Positions 8,601 through 16,416 are shown, counted from the first letter of the stretch. The stretch is DNA of 35,262 nt from Bathymodiolus platifrons methanotrophic gill symbiont (GCF_002189065.1 NZ_BDMN01000076.1:1-35262); one strand, 5' to 3'. The notes: generated by a model from the sequence alone, not told the origin. Translations and numbers: made by a program.

Positions 8601-9377
8601 ATTACCGCACCTACCTGGAGTGGTATTGAATCTGAAAAAGTGAGTTATAACGCTTGTTACACCAATATCCATGAACATATCCCTTTCCGTACTTTAACGG
8701 GACGTGCTCAGTTCTATCAGGATCATCAATGGATGCGTGATTTTGGAGAAGCGCTCTGTACCTATAAACCAGCCGTTGATATGTTATCAACTGCTGAAAT
8801 GATGAAGAAAATTGGTGATAAACCACATTTAAAACTGAACTGGATTACCCCGCATAGTAAATGGGGCATACATAGTACATATCAAGATAACTTGCGTATG
8901 TTGACTTTATCGCGTGGTGGACCTCACCTGTGGATTTCTGAAACAGATGCTGAGGAAGTGGGTCTGGAAGATAACGACTGGGTAGAAGCACTTAATATCA
9001 ATGGTGCCACCATTGCTCGAGTTGTTGTCAGTCAACGTATTCCTGATGGTATGGCGATGATGTATCACGCCCAAGAGAAAAATGTTAATGTACCGGGCTC
9101 TAACACTACCGGTAAGCGTGGAGGCATATTAAACAGTGTGACGCGTATCACTGTTAAGCCCACACACATGATTGGTGGTTATGCACAATTGAGTTACGGT
9201 TTTAACTATTATGGAACCATTGGTTCACAGCGTGATGAATACGTTATCTTGCATAAAATAGAGGATCAGGACATTCAGTGGTTAGAAGAGCCGTTAACGG
9301 CTGAAAAAGAAAAACAACTGAACCCAGAAGGTGTGCCGCAAGCCCCTTATGCGTGTACTGACGAGTCGGAGAAATAA
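5607..9377 (+). CDS. narG: Respiratory nitrate reductase alpha subunit
   Basis: This is the molybdopterin catalytic subunit of membrane-bound nitrate reductase, which reduces nitrate to nitrite on the cytoplasmic face with electrons from quinol. The protein has 1256 residues, close to the usual 1240-1250. The N-terminal FS0 [4Fe-4S] ligands are H50, C54, C58 and C93 (HGVNCTGSC and RGCPRG). The molybdenum-ligating Asp lies in the motif YCDLPPASPQ near residue 223. The start ATG follows AGGAG at about 5593. There is no twin-arginine leader, which fits the cytoplasm-facing Nar type rather than Nap or a periplasmic enzyme. narH begins 2 bp after its stop, and narJ and narI follow directly. Nitrite oxidoreductase alpha subunits are distant relatives, but the NarH, NarJ and NarI context supports a reductase. 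Confidence 0.97.
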   Translation: MSHFLDRLNFFKKVQSKFSGGHGIVTNEDRQWEDGYRNRWRFDKVVRSTHGVNCTGSCSWNIHVKNGLVAFEMQATDYPRTRPDLPNHEPRGCPRGASFSWYLYSPLRVKYPLIRERLVSLYRDERAAGKDPVEAWGAIQEDPEKRKKYTAVRGLGGFVRVDWEEVAEIIAASNVYTAKTHGPDRIAGFSPIPAMSMISYAAGSRYLSLIGGACLSFYDWYCDLPPASPQVWGEQTDVPESADWYNSTYIVVAGSNLPMTRTPDAHFYSEVRYKGAKVVAISPDYAEYVKFADLWMPAKQGTDAAIFLAMGHVALKEFFIDKQDAYFEEYARTYTDMPMLVILDEYEGSYVNGRFLRAADFDDSLGEENNPDWKTVVIDEKTGDIIAPNGSIGFRWGEEGKWNLVPKKGRRNTKARLSLIFDKDDVVEVLMPDFQTGVDIPMRRNVPVKKVTLNGKETLVTTVFDLQLAQYGLDRGLGGDVASGYDDASIPNTPAWAEKITGVKQADIIRSGREFADNASKTMGKSMVILGAGLNHWYHNDMHYRAIMNLLHMCGCVGQSGGGWCHYVGQEKLRPQAGWAPVAFALDWQKPPRHMNGTTYFYFHTDQWRYEKLEADALLASTASDAYKGHNLADYNVVSQRLGWLPSSPHFNKNPLDIVKDAEAAGATDEKGVSDYLVEQLKSGDIKFAAEDVDAPENHPRNLFVWRANLIGSSAKGHEYFLKHLLGAQNGVMQDVLPEAEGQEIKWHKEAPIAKLDLMVDINFRLNSTGAYSDIVLPTATWYEKNDLNTTDMHPFIHPLTQSVDPGWESRSDWQIFKTLAKSFSELSEKHLPKQKDVVALPLLHDTPAELAQAMDVKDWKRGECEPIPGKTMPIFKVVERDFVNTYKKYTALGPLLPKQGNNIKGIDWETEKEYEHLKAINYTIKEEGISKGMPSLEDDISVCETILALAPETNGEVAVRSWKALGKKTGVDHTHLALSREDEKITFRDIKAQPRKIITAPTWSGIESEKVSYNACYTNIHEHIPFRTLTGRAQFYQDHQWMRDFGEALCTYKPAVDMLSTAEMMKKIGDKPHLKLNWITPHSKWGIHSTYQDNLRMLTLSRGGPHLWISETDAEEVGLEDNDWVEALNINGATIARVVVSQRIPDGMAMMYHAQEKNVNVPGSNTTGKRGGILNSVTRITVKPTHMIGGYAQLSYGFNYYGTIGSQRDEYVILHKIEDQDIQWLEEPLTAEKEKQLNPEGVPQAPYACTDESEK

Positions 9378-9379
9378 AG

Positions 9380-10951
9380 ATGAAAGTAAGAGCAAATTTT
9401 TCACTGGTCATGAATCTCGATAAATGTATCGGGTGTCATACCTGCTCCGTGACCTGTAAAAATGTCTGGACGAATCGTAAAGGGATGGAATACGCCTGGT
9501 TTAATAATGTTGAAACGAAACCGGGTATCGGTTATCCAAAAAACTGGGAAGACCAGGAAAAATGGAACGGTGGCTGGGAATTGCACGGCGGTAAACTACA
9601 ACTAAAATCAGGTAACCGTCGTAGTATTCTCAAAAATATCTTCATGAATCCGAATATGCCGACGATTGATGATTATTACGAACCGTTTACCTATGACTAT
9701 GCGACACTGCAAAACAGTGAATTAGTTGAAGCAACGCCGACAGCAAGACCGCGTTCTTTAATTGATGGTCTACGCATGGAGAAAATTGAATGGGGTCCTA
9801 ACTGGGAAGATGATTTAGGCGGTAAATTTAAACACCGTGGTCAGGATACAAATTTTTCCAATATGGAAAAGCAAATTTATGGAGAGTTTGAACAAACTTT
9901 CTTAATGTATTTGCCACGTATGTGTAACCACTGTATCAATCCATCTTGTGTGGCATCGTGCCCATCAGGTTCTTTATATAAACGTGAAGAAGACGGGATT
10001 GTATTGGTAGACCAAGATAAGTGTCGTAGTTGGCGTATGTGTATCAGTGCCTGTCCTTACAAGAAAATGTTCTACAACTGGGAATCCGGTAAAGCTGAAA
10101 AATGTACTGGCTGTTACCCGCGTGTAGAATCAGGCTTACCAACGGTATGTTCTGAGTCTTGTGTGGGTCGTATTCGTTATAATGGAGTGATGCTTTATGA
10201 TGCTGATCGTATCGAAGAACTCGCTTCTATTGAAGATGACCAAGCTTTATATCAAGCACAATTGGATATTTTCCTAGATCCAAATGATCCAGAAGTGATT
10301 AAGCAAGCCAAAGAAGACGGCATTCCAGAATCATGGATGGAAGCGGCGCGTCAGTCACCTGTACGTAAGCTAATTGTTGATTGGAAAGTGGCTTTCCCAT
10401 TACACCCTGAGTTCCGTACTTTACCTATGGTGTGGTATGTACCACCTTTATCACCTGTACAGTCACAAATCGACCAAGGTAATTTATCCACTATGGCGGA
10501 TGGCGTGATTCCTAGCATTGAAACTTTACGTTTGCCCATGAAGTATTTGGCAAATATGTTTACTGCAGGGGATGAGAAGCCGATTGTAGGCGCGTTAAAG
10601 CGTATGATTGCGATGCGTAGTTTTTATCGTTCTTTAACCGTGGATAAGAAAACCGATTTAGCTGTATTGGAAGAAGTGGGTTTGACAGAAGATCAAGTGC
10701 ATGAAATGTATCGTTATATGGCAATAGCTAATTACGAAGACCGTTTTGTTATTCCAACCAGCCATGAAGAATTGCGTCAGGAAGATTTTCATAGCTTCCA
10801 GGGGCAGAATGGTTTTAGCTTTGGTAATGACGGTTGTAGTATCAGTGATAATGCCTCGATATTTCCTGAAAAACGCAAAAAGACGGCAGATAATCTAGAG
10901 TTTGTACGTTATCATCCCGCAGCAAAACGCTCTGATGGAGAAAAAGCATGA
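9380..10951 (+). CDS. narH: Respiratory nitrate reductase beta subunit
   Basis: This iron-sulfur subunit carries electrons from NarI haems to NarG. The 523 residues include four cysteine clusters: C16, C19, C22 and C26 (CIGCHTCSVTC), CNHCINPSCVASCPSG, CRSWRMCISACPYKK and CTGCYPRVESG. In the third cluster a tryptophan replaces one cysteine (CRSWRMC), which in this family creates the [3Fe-4S] centre, so the enzyme looks intact. GGAG about 8 bp before the ATG serves as ribosome-binding site. The gene is 2 bp from narG and its stop overlaps the narJ start (ATGA), so translation is likely coupled. Confidence 0.97.
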   Translation: MKVRANFSLVMNLDKCIGCHTCSVTCKNVWTNRKGMEYAWFNNVETKPGIGYPKNWEDQEKWNGGWELHGGKLQLKSGNRRSILKNIFMNPNMPTIDDYYEPFTYDYATLQNSELVEATPTARPRSLIDGLRMEKIEWGPNWEDDLGGKFKHRGQDTNFSNMEKQIYGEFEQTFLMYLPRMCNHCINPSCVASCPSGSLYKREEDGIVLVDQDKCRSWRMCISACPYKKMFYNWESGKAEKCTGCYPRVESGLPTVCSESCVGRIRYNGVMLYDADRIEELASIEDDQALYQAQLDIFLDPNDPEVIKQAKEDGIPESWMEAARQSPVRKLIVDWKVAFPLHPEFRTLPMVWYVPPLSPVQSQIDQGNLSTMADGVIPSIETLRLPMKYLANMFTAGDEKPIVGALKRMIAMRSFYRSLTVDKKTDLAVLEEVGLTEDQVHEMYRYMAIANYEDRFVIPTSHEELRQEDFHSFQGQNGFSFGNDGCSISDNASIFPEKRKKTADNLEFVRYHPAAKRSDGEKA

Positions 10952-11475
10952 CCCAGGTCTATAAAGTCCTGTCTGTCTTATTGGAATATCCACGTAAAGA
11001 GCTGGTAGATAACTGGGATGAAATGCGACAACTCGTCTCAGATTTACCCGAACTGGCAGATGAAGATAAAAGCAGACTGAATGGATTTATTGAATGGGCC
11101 TCTGCTTTACCACTAACGCAGTTTCAGGCGAAATATGTAGATAGCTTTGATATGACAGCAGAAAACTCACTGTATCTGACTTATCATTTATTTGATGAGC
11201 AAGATAGAGAAAGAGGACCCGCACTGATTCAATTGTCCGAGTTGTATAAATCAACCGGCTTTGAAATTGGTGATGGGGAGCTGCCCGATTATTTACCATT
11301 GATTCTGGAATATGTTTCTACAATGGATGATGCCAGTAGTGCCCAGGATTTTTTAAAACAAACGGCACAAGTGGCAGATATTATAGCCAGTAATCTTGAA
11401 AAGAATGCAAGCCCATACGCTCCATTGGTTAGAATTGTGGAGAGTCATGGCCTTTTAGCAGATGTTGCAGCATAG
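10948..11475 (+). CDS. narJ: Nitrate reductase assembly chaperone NarJ
   Basis: NarJ is a cytoplasmic TorD-family chaperone that holds NarG for cofactor insertion and membrane docking; it is not part of the final enzyme. The protein has 175 residues, mostly helical, opening with VYKVLSVLLEYPRKELVDNW. It carries the family segment YVDSFDMTAENSLYLTYH near residues 54-71 and DELPDYLP-like GELPDYLPLILEY. It is shorter than E. coli NarJ (236) but similar to many proteobacterial versions. The ATG overlaps the narH stop by four bases. Confidence 0.93.
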   Translation: MTQVYKVLSVLLEYPRKELVDNWDEMRQLVSDLPELADEDKSRLNGFIEWASALPLTQFQAKYVDSFDMTAENSLYLTYHLFDEQDRERGPALIQLSELYKSTGFEIGDGELPDYLPLILEYVSTMDDASSAQDFLKQTAQVADIIASNLEKNASPYAPLVRIVESHGLLADVAA

Positions 11476-11483
11476 GTATTAAT

Positions 11484-12179
11484 ATGAATTTAAGTAATTT
11501 ATTATTTGGGGTTTACCCCTATATTGCACTGACTACTTTTTTGGTGGGCAGTGTGATTCGTTTTGATAGAGAACAGTACACCTGGAAGGCCGATTCCAGC
11601 CAGATATTTGAAAAAGAACAACTGCAAAAGGGCAGTATACTTTTTCATATAGGCGTTTTGGCTTTATTTATGGGGCATTTTGCAGGTCTGGTCACACCAC
11701 ATAGCTGGTTTTTAGCCATGGGTGTCTCGGATATGATGCACCAGATTGTCGCTATTTCAGCGGGAGCTGCCTTTGGTTCTATCTGCATGATGGGCGGGGT
11801 GATTTTATGGAAGCGTCGTATGTATCATCCACGCGTCCGTGCCAATAGCCGGTTTATGGATCTTTTTATCCTCAACTGGATTTTAGTGACTTTAGGCGTA
11901 GGTTTGTTAACTATTCCAGTATCGATTTATCATGCTTTTAGCGGTGATACCTCGGCGATGATTGCTTTAGCTGATTGGGCGCAAGCGACCTTGACACTCA
12001 ATGCAAATTCGACCTTATTAGCCAATGTGGGTTTTATTTATAAGCTGCATTTATTTTTAGGAATGTCGGTATTCTTCTTGTTTCCTTTTAGCCGTTTAGT
12101 ACATGTCTGGAGTATGCCCTTAGGCTATATGTTTAGACCGTATCAAATTGTTAGAACTAAATTTGTTAAACAGCGTTAA
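11484..12179 (+). CDS. narI: Respiratory nitrate reductase gamma subunit
   Basis: This membrane cytochrome b subunit oxidises quinol at the periplasmic side and passes electrons through two haems to NarH. The 231 residues match the usual 225-230. Five membrane segments are visible (LLFGVYPYIALTTFLVGSVI, ILFHIGVLALFMGHFAG, and so on). Conserved histidines for haem binding appear in FHIGVLALFMGHF near residues 54-66 and in YKLHLFLGM and FSRLVHVW near the C-terminus. It begins 8 bp after narJ and is the last gene of the nar run; a block of palindromes follows. Confidence 0.96.
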   Translation: MNLSNLLFGVYPYIALTTFLVGSVIRFDREQYTWKADSSQIFEKEQLQKGSILFHIGVLALFMGHFAGLVTPHSWFLAMGVSDMMHQIVAISAGAAFGSICMMGGVILWKRRMYHPRVRANSRFMDLFILNWILVTLGVGLLTIPVSIYHAFSGDTSAMIALADWAQATLTLNANSTLLANVGFIYKLHLFLGMSVFFLFPFSRLVHVWSMPLGYMFRPYQIVRTKFVKQR

Positions 12180-12191
12180 TATGCAAATCTC

Positions 12192-12284
12192 GTTCCCACG
12201 CTCTGCGTGGGAATGCATGGGTCGACGCTCTGCGTCACGGAACGCTGAGCGTTCCCTTATGACAGCCACGCAAAGCGTGGGAAC
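12192..12284. repeat. Four-hairpin palindromic repeat after narI
   Basis: The outer arms GTTCCCACGCTCTGCGTGG (12192-12210) and CCACGCAAAGCGTGGGAAC (12266-12284) pair with one mismatch, and each arm is itself a hairpin. Two more hairpins lie between them (GACGC-TCT-GCGTC and GGAACGC-TGA-GCGTTCC). The block fills most of the gap between narI and the hemerythrin gene. It looks like a dispersed REP/BIME-type repeat. It could protect the 3' end of the nar message or reduce read-through. Confidence 0.75.
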
Positions 12285-12301
12285 TAGTGAAAGGATGATA
12301 A

Positions 12302-12823
12302 GTGGAATTTAAATATAAAGAGCCTGTTAATGGCTTTAATGATGGTCTGGTTGTCTTAAAAACTTATCATGAAGACTTTCTAGAGCGCGGCAAGCAACTA
12401 TTACAATTGGTTGCCAATCTTAAAGAGCATGGTATGAATGAAGATTATGCAAATCAGTGTATGGAAGCCTATTGCCATTATGCCCATGCAACACATTTAC
12501 ATCATCAGGATGAAGAGCAAAGTTTATTCCCCTTGTTGTTGGGAAATTCCGCTTTAGTAGACGGCATGATTGAGCGTCTAATGATGGATCATGAAGAAAT
12601 TGAAGATGCCTGGAAGTTAATCGCTAATCAATTAAAGCAACCTGAAATAATTACTAATTTTGATGCACTAGAAAACTCAACCATTAATTTTGAAAAATTA
12701 TTGCGCGAACATTTAACCCGTGAAGATGAGGATTTTTCCCCTCATGCCCAGGCTATTTTGAACGCAAAGCAAAGAGCAGAGTCAGGTGAAAAAATGGCAG
12801 AGATGCGGCATTTGCACGCATAG
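12302..12823 (+). CDS. Hemerythrin HHE-domain protein
   Basis: The protein has 173 residues and starts at GTG 12302, preceded by AAAGGA. It is a single four-helix HHE domain with iron-ligand candidates in TYHEDF, THLHHQDEEQS, MDHEEIED and LREHLTREDED, the usual H...HxxxE...H...HxxxE pattern. Such proteins bind a non-haem di-iron site and act in oxygen or NO sensing or repair of damaged iron-sulfur centres (the YtfE/DnrN group). Placed between the nitrate reductase and the NO-producing NirK, an NO-related role is likely but inferred. No signal peptide is present, so it should be cytoplasmic. It lacks the N-terminal ScdA domain of full-length YtfE. Confidence 0.85.
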   Translation: MEFKYKEPVNGFNDGLVVLKTYHEDFLERGKQLLQLVANLKEHGMNEDYANQCMEAYCHYAHATHLHHQDEEQSLFPLLLGNSALVDGMIERLMMDHEEIEDAWKLIANQLKQPEIITNFDALENSTINFEKLLREHLTREDEDFSPHAQAILNAKQRAESGEKMAEMRHLHA

Positions 12824-12833
12824 GTTTAAATAT

Positions 12834-12899
12834 GTAGAGCGGACTTTTAGTCCGCTGATGTACAAAACAATGATACAGGCGGACTAAAGTCCGTTCTAC
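12834..12899. repeat. REP-like palindrome upstream of nirK, GCGGACT class
   Basis: GTAGAGCGGACTTTTAGTCCGC (split arms at 12834-12855) is complementary to 12879-12899 apart from one substitution and one extra T. Each arm also folds on itself (GCGGACT/AGTCCGC). The same core, GCGGACTTTAGTCCGC, occurs after nirK at 14141-14156, so this class brackets nirK. Confidence 0.7.
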
Positions 12900-12965
12900 T
12901 ACAGGGAAGTAGAGGTACAGACTAATAACGGATGTATTCCTAACCCTAAATAGTAGAGAAATTTC

Positions 12966-14117
12966 ATGATAATAAAAATAAGCACTCGAGTTAGTCTACT
13001 GAAGCAAAATTCTCTTATTGCCGGTAGCTTACTCTCCATTCTGCTTTTGAGCGCCCCCGTTTTTGCTACCGAAAGCAATAAGCATCATGGGATGTCGCAT
13101 GGGGCAGAACAAACTAATTTTGGTCCAGGGGATAGTTACCTGCATCGTATGTCAGTAAATCCCTCAGACTATAAAAAAGTTAAAGATATAAGTAAGTCCG
13201 CAAGTGATTTACCTAAGCCCTTACACAGAAATAAAGCAAAGAAAGTCGTTATTATTTTAGAGGCGACTGAAGTTATATCGAATATAGCGCAGGGCATCTC
13301 TTATCATTACTGGACCTTTAATAATATTGTCCCCGGCCCTTTTTTAAGGGTGCGCCAGGGCGATACTGTGGAGTTAAATTTATATAATGACGAGAGTAGT
13401 TCACATAGTCATTCTATTGATTTACATGCGGTTACTGGCCCGGGTGGAGGGGCAGCGGTAACAAATGTTGAGCCGGGCGAAACAAAAGAACTGGTTTTTA
13501 AAGCGACGACACCGGGTCTATTTGTCTATCACTGTGCGGCCGGTAATGCTGCGACACATATTGCCAATGGTATGTATGGGCTGATTTTAGTCGAACCTAC
13601 TCAGGGCTTAAGCAAAGCTGACCATGAGTTTTATGTGATGCAAGGGGAGTTGTATACCCATGGCAGAATGGGTAAAAAAGGCTTTCAGGCATTTGATGCC
13701 AGGAAAATGATTGATGAGCGCCCCGAATATATTATCTTTAATGGCCGCACAGGTGCTCTAGTTGGCGATGGGCAGCTGAATGCAAAAGTCGGTGACAAGA
13801 TTCGACTATTTATTGGTAATGCCGGAGTAGCCAAAATATCTTCATTTCATGTTATTGGCGAAATATTTGATCGAGTCTACTCAGAAGCCTCTTTAAGTAA
13901 CCCATTAAAAAATGTGCAAACAACTTTAGTGCCAGCAGGTGGCGCAACTATGGTTGAGTTTCAGGTAGATTATCCAGGTAACTATGTGTTGGTTGATCAT
14001 GCATTAACACGGGTAGATAGAGGTGCCTGGGGTATTTTAAATGTGACCGGTAAAAAGAATGCTGCGTTATATTCCGGCGATACCGATGCACACGACGAAC
14101 AGGGTGATGAGCATTAA
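12966..14117 (+). CDS. nirK: Copper-containing nitrite reductase
   Basis: This periplasmic enzyme reduces nitrite to NO. The protein has 383 residues. Residues 1-34 are a signal peptide (KQNSLIAGSLLSILLLSAPVFA). Two cupredoxin domains follow. Type 1 copper ligands fit H149, C190, H198 and M203 (SHSHSIDLH, VYHCAAGNAATHIANGMYG). Type 2 copper ligands fit H154, H189 and the His in VDHALTRVDRG. The catalytic Asp (D152) and His (H295, FHVIG) are both present, so the enzyme looks functional. A short histidine-rich patch (NKHHGMSH) follows the signal peptide. The ribosome-binding site is weak (GAGA). Both sides carry GCGGACT-class palindromes. No NO reductase gene is in view. Confidence 0.96.
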   Translation: MIIKISTRVSLLKQNSLIAGSLLSILLLSAPVFATESNKHHGMSHGAEQTNFGPGDSYLHRMSVNPSDYKKVKDISKSASDLPKPLHRNKAKKVVIILEATEVISNIAQGISYHYWTFNNIVPGPFLRVRQGDTVELNLYNDESSSHSHSIDLHAVTGPGGGAAVTNVEPGETKELVFKATTPGLFVYHCAAGNAATHIANGMYGLILVEPTQGLSKADHEFYVMQGELYTHGRMGKKGFQAFDARKMIDERPEYIIFNGRTGALVGDGQLNAKVGDKIRLFIGNAGVAKISSFHVIGEIFDRVYSEASLSNPLKNVQTTLVPAGGATMVEFQVDYPGNYVLVDHALTRVDRGAWGILNVTGKKNAALYSGDTDAHDEQGDEH

Positions 14118-14140
14118 TTGTCAGACAAGTGCGGAAGTAG

Positions 14141-14156
14141 GCGGACTTTAGTCCGC
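14141..14156. repeat. Short palindrome after nirK, GCGGACT class
   Basis: GCGGACTTTAGTCCGC forms a 7-bp stem with a 2-nt loop, 24 bp after the nirK stop. It is the same core as the larger repeat before nirK. It could act as a message-end hairpin, though no T-run follows. Confidence 0.6.
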
Positions 14157-14316
14157 TAGTCCAATGCTCATAAATACTGGACTGTTCTTTGACAGTATAG
14201 CCAGGAGGGGGCGTTATCGCCCCAAAAATAGAATTTATTGCCTATATTTCCTGAATCCCTTTGGGTGATATGGGTAGCAATTACAGAAAACCAAGGCAAA
14301 AATTAAGATGTTAGGA

Positions 14317-14371
14317 TAGGGCGTGGCTTTAGCCCGCCTTCATCGGAATGGCGGGCTAAAGCCACGCCCTA
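14317..14371. repeat. REP-like palindrome, GGGCGTGGCTTTAGCCCGCC class
   Basis: Perfect 22-bp arms (14317-14338 and 14350-14371) enclose an 11-nt loop. It is the second member of the class found at 3425-3490, and both lie upstream of a nitrate-transporter gene. The remainder of the nirK-narK gap (14118-14457) also holds a small GGGGCG/CGCCCC hairpin near 14205-14222 and nothing else recognised. Confidence 0.8.
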
Positions 14372-14457
14372 CAGGTATCCCCCCTTAGTTTAAACCTCAT
14401 GTCGATTATATTTATTTAGTTTCTTTTTATTATTTTTATTTTTTTGGAGATATTTTT

Positions 14458-15777
14458 ATGCATGAACTTGATGGCGTTACTAGCGGCCAGCAAACCAAAA
14501 GTCTAGCGGTTAGTACCATTGCTTTTACGATATGTTTTGCTGTCTGGACGATTTTTTCCATTATCGGGATTAAAATCAAACAAAATCTGGGACTAACCGA
14601 CACCGAATTTGGTTTACTGGTTGCGACACCTATTTTAACCGGCTCATTAAGCCGTATCTTTTTGGGGATCTGGACTGATCAGTTCGGCGGCCGGATCGTC
14701 TATTTTGTATTGATGCTGGCTACCTCTGTATCGGTATATTTATTATCCATGGTATCGACTTATCCTATGTATCTGTTAGCTGCATTAGGTGTAGGTCTAG
14801 CTGGGGGCTCTTTTGCCGTAGGTATCTCCTATGTTTCTCGTTGGTATGATGCAGGTCATCAGGGAACGGCATTAGGTATCTTTGGTATGGGGAATGTCGG
14901 AGCTGCGGTGACCAACTTTGGTGCTCCTTTTCTACTGATTGCCTATGGCTGGGAAAATGTTGCCAAGATTTATGCGGTGGTTTTATTTGTGATGGCGATT
15001 ATTTTCTGGTTGACCACACAAGAAGATCCTTTTACCAAAGCACGTAAAGAGAAGGGTGAAAAAGTAAGGCCTGCATTAATGCAATTAGAACCCTTAAAGC
15101 ATCTAAGGGTCTGGCGTTTTGCAGCGTATTATTTCTTTGTCTTCGGAGCCTATGTTGCTCTGGCTTTGTGGTTGCCACGTTATTATATGGGTGTATATGA
15201 TTTAGAGATTGCCACAGCGGGTATGCTGGCAGCCTGTTATGCACTACCCGGTAGTATCTTTCGTGCCTTAGGTGGGTGGATGTCAGATAAAATCGGCGCG
15301 CGTAGAGTAATGTATGTTACTTTTCTGGGCTGTTTAACAATCCTGTTTTTTCTTTCCTATCCTTCTACAGAGTACACCATCCATGGCATAAACGGCCCGA
15401 TTAACTTTAGCCTTGAAATTGGCATAGTGCCTTTTGTTATTTTGACAGTTTTTCTAGGTTTCTTTATGTCTTTGGGTAAGGCGGCTGTGTATAAACATAT
15501 TCCGGTTTACTACCCTGATCATGTGGGTGCCGTTGGTGGTTTGGTCGGTATGATTGGTGGTTTAGGCGGGTTTATTTTACCGATCTGCTTCGGTTTTATG
15601 AATGATGTTATCGGTGTCTGGACTAGCTGTTTTATGCTACTTTTTGTTATTGTTGGCATTTCTGTTATCTGGATGCATATTTCTATCGTGTTATCGGATA
15701 GAAAACAGCACCCTGAGTTGAAAGCCGCTAAGTCTTTACCTGAAATGATGCATGGGTTAGATGAAAATTACCCTTAG
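14458..15777 (+). CDS. Second nitrate/nitrite transporter, NarK1-like MFS protein
   Basis: The protein has 439 residues and about twelve hydrophobic segments, and belongs to the nitrate-nitrite porter group of the major facilitator superfamily. The nitrate signature is seen as GVGLAGGSFAVGISYVSRWY near residue 114 and GFFMSLGKAAVYKHIPVYYP near residue 338; the MFS loop motif appears as GIWTDQFGGRI. GGAG lies 10 bp before the ATG. It differs clearly from the 537-residue NarK at 3890. In some denitrifiers NarK1 (nitrate/proton symport) and NarK2 (nitrate/nitrite antiport) are two genes or one fusion, and this pair could be the split form. The allocation of roles is inferred. Confidence 0.9.
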   Translation: MHELDGVTSGQQTKSLAVSTIAFTICFAVWTIFSIIGIKIKQNLGLTDTEFGLLVATPILTGSLSRIFLGIWTDQFGGRIVYFVLMLATSVSVYLLSMVSTYPMYLLAALGVGLAGGSFAVGISYVSRWYDAGHQGTALGIFGMGNVGAAVTNFGAPFLLIAYGWENVAKIYAVVLFVMAIIFWLTTQEDPFTKARKEKGEKVRPALMQLEPLKHLRVWRFAAYYFFVFGAYVALALWLPRYYMGVYDLEIATAGMLAACYALPGSIFRALGGWMSDKIGARRVMYVTFLGCLTILFFLSYPSTEYTIHGINGPINFSLEIGIVPFVILTVFLGFFMSLGKAAVYKHIPVYYPDHVGAVGGLVGMIGGLGGFILPICFGFMNDVIGVWTSCFMLLFVIVGISVIWMHISIVLSDRKQHPELKAAKSLPEMMHGLDENYP

Positions 15778-16364
15778 AGGCAAATTTAGTTTATCTGATT
15801 AATTCTGGAGGGGCATTGAAAGCGAGGAAGGTTTTATCGTGAAATCTTCCTGTTATCAATGCCCACCGGGGTAACTATTGGGTATTTTACCTAAGGGTGA
15901 AATCGGTAATTTTCTGTTGCGTTGTGCAAAGATGATAGGTGCATTTCAAATGCAGTTACTATTATCTTTTGATCACCCTTAGCATGGCCCGGTCCAGCTG
16001 GTAGCGCTGTTCTATTCTTTAAGAATATCAAATAAGCTAGGCTTGCCTGGTTTATCCCATGATTTGCTGAACAAAGCTTTAGTATTCAATTCATTCCTTC
16101 TGTAGCGAAAAACGCCTTGTTCAGGGTAGTTTTAAATCTCCGTTAGTAACACTACTGCATAAATTCTAGTCTGTGTTAATGGGCTAATGGGCTGAAATAC
16201 AGTGCGATTCTTTTTCTTAGCAACTAGACAAAATAAAACCCGAATTTTTTTGTAGCCCGTATGGAACTTGCAGAATACGGGGAGTGAGCGCGCTATTTTT
16301 CCTGTATTTCGCAAGCCCCATAGAGGGAACGCGGACTTTCGGATGTTATTAAATCCGTTTTATT
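15778..16364. other. Intergenic region between narK1-like gene and ars unit
   Basis: No gene is supported on either strand. The left part (15811-15982) contains two sets of complementary segments, listed separately. The right part (about 16000-16360) is ordinary A/T-rich sequence without a recognisable motif. Confidence 0.5.
15811..15982 (+). other. Candidate structured RNA or 3' end element
   Basis: GGGCATTGA (15811-15819) pairs with TCAATGCCC (15856-15864), with AGGAAG/CTTCCT nested inside. A second pair follows: CTAAGGGTGA (15891-15900) with TCACCCTTAG (15973-15982). These could be two stem-loops in the transcript downstream of the second transporter. No known RNA family is recognised and no T-run is present. 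Confidence 0.35.
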
Positions 16365-16408
16365 TATAGGCGGGCCTATATTTGCTTATATGCGTATAAG
16401 CAAATATA
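16365..16408. promoter_or_regulatory. ArsR operator: two adjoining dyads
   Basis: TATAGGC-GG-GCCTATA (16365-16380) adjoins and overlaps a perfect 14-bp inverted repeat, TATATTTGCTTATA (16377-16390) and TATAAGCAAATATA (16395-16408) around TGCG. The second dyad ends 8 bp before the arsR ATG, the usual place for autoregulatory ArsR binding. The dyads would cover the promoter and any ribosome-binding region. Confidence 0.7.
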
Positions 16409-16416
16409 ATTTATCC

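Noticed and set aside
5607-9377. Nitrite oxidoreductase alpha subunit instead of nitrate reductase
   Set aside because: narJ and narI follow directly, NarH has the CRSWRMC cluster and the NarG motifs are those of the cytoplasm-facing reductase.
14205-14222. GGGGCG/CGCCCC hairpin as a terminator of nirK
   Set aside because: It is followed by A rather than T on the plus strand, so it is not an intrinsic terminator in the nirK direction.
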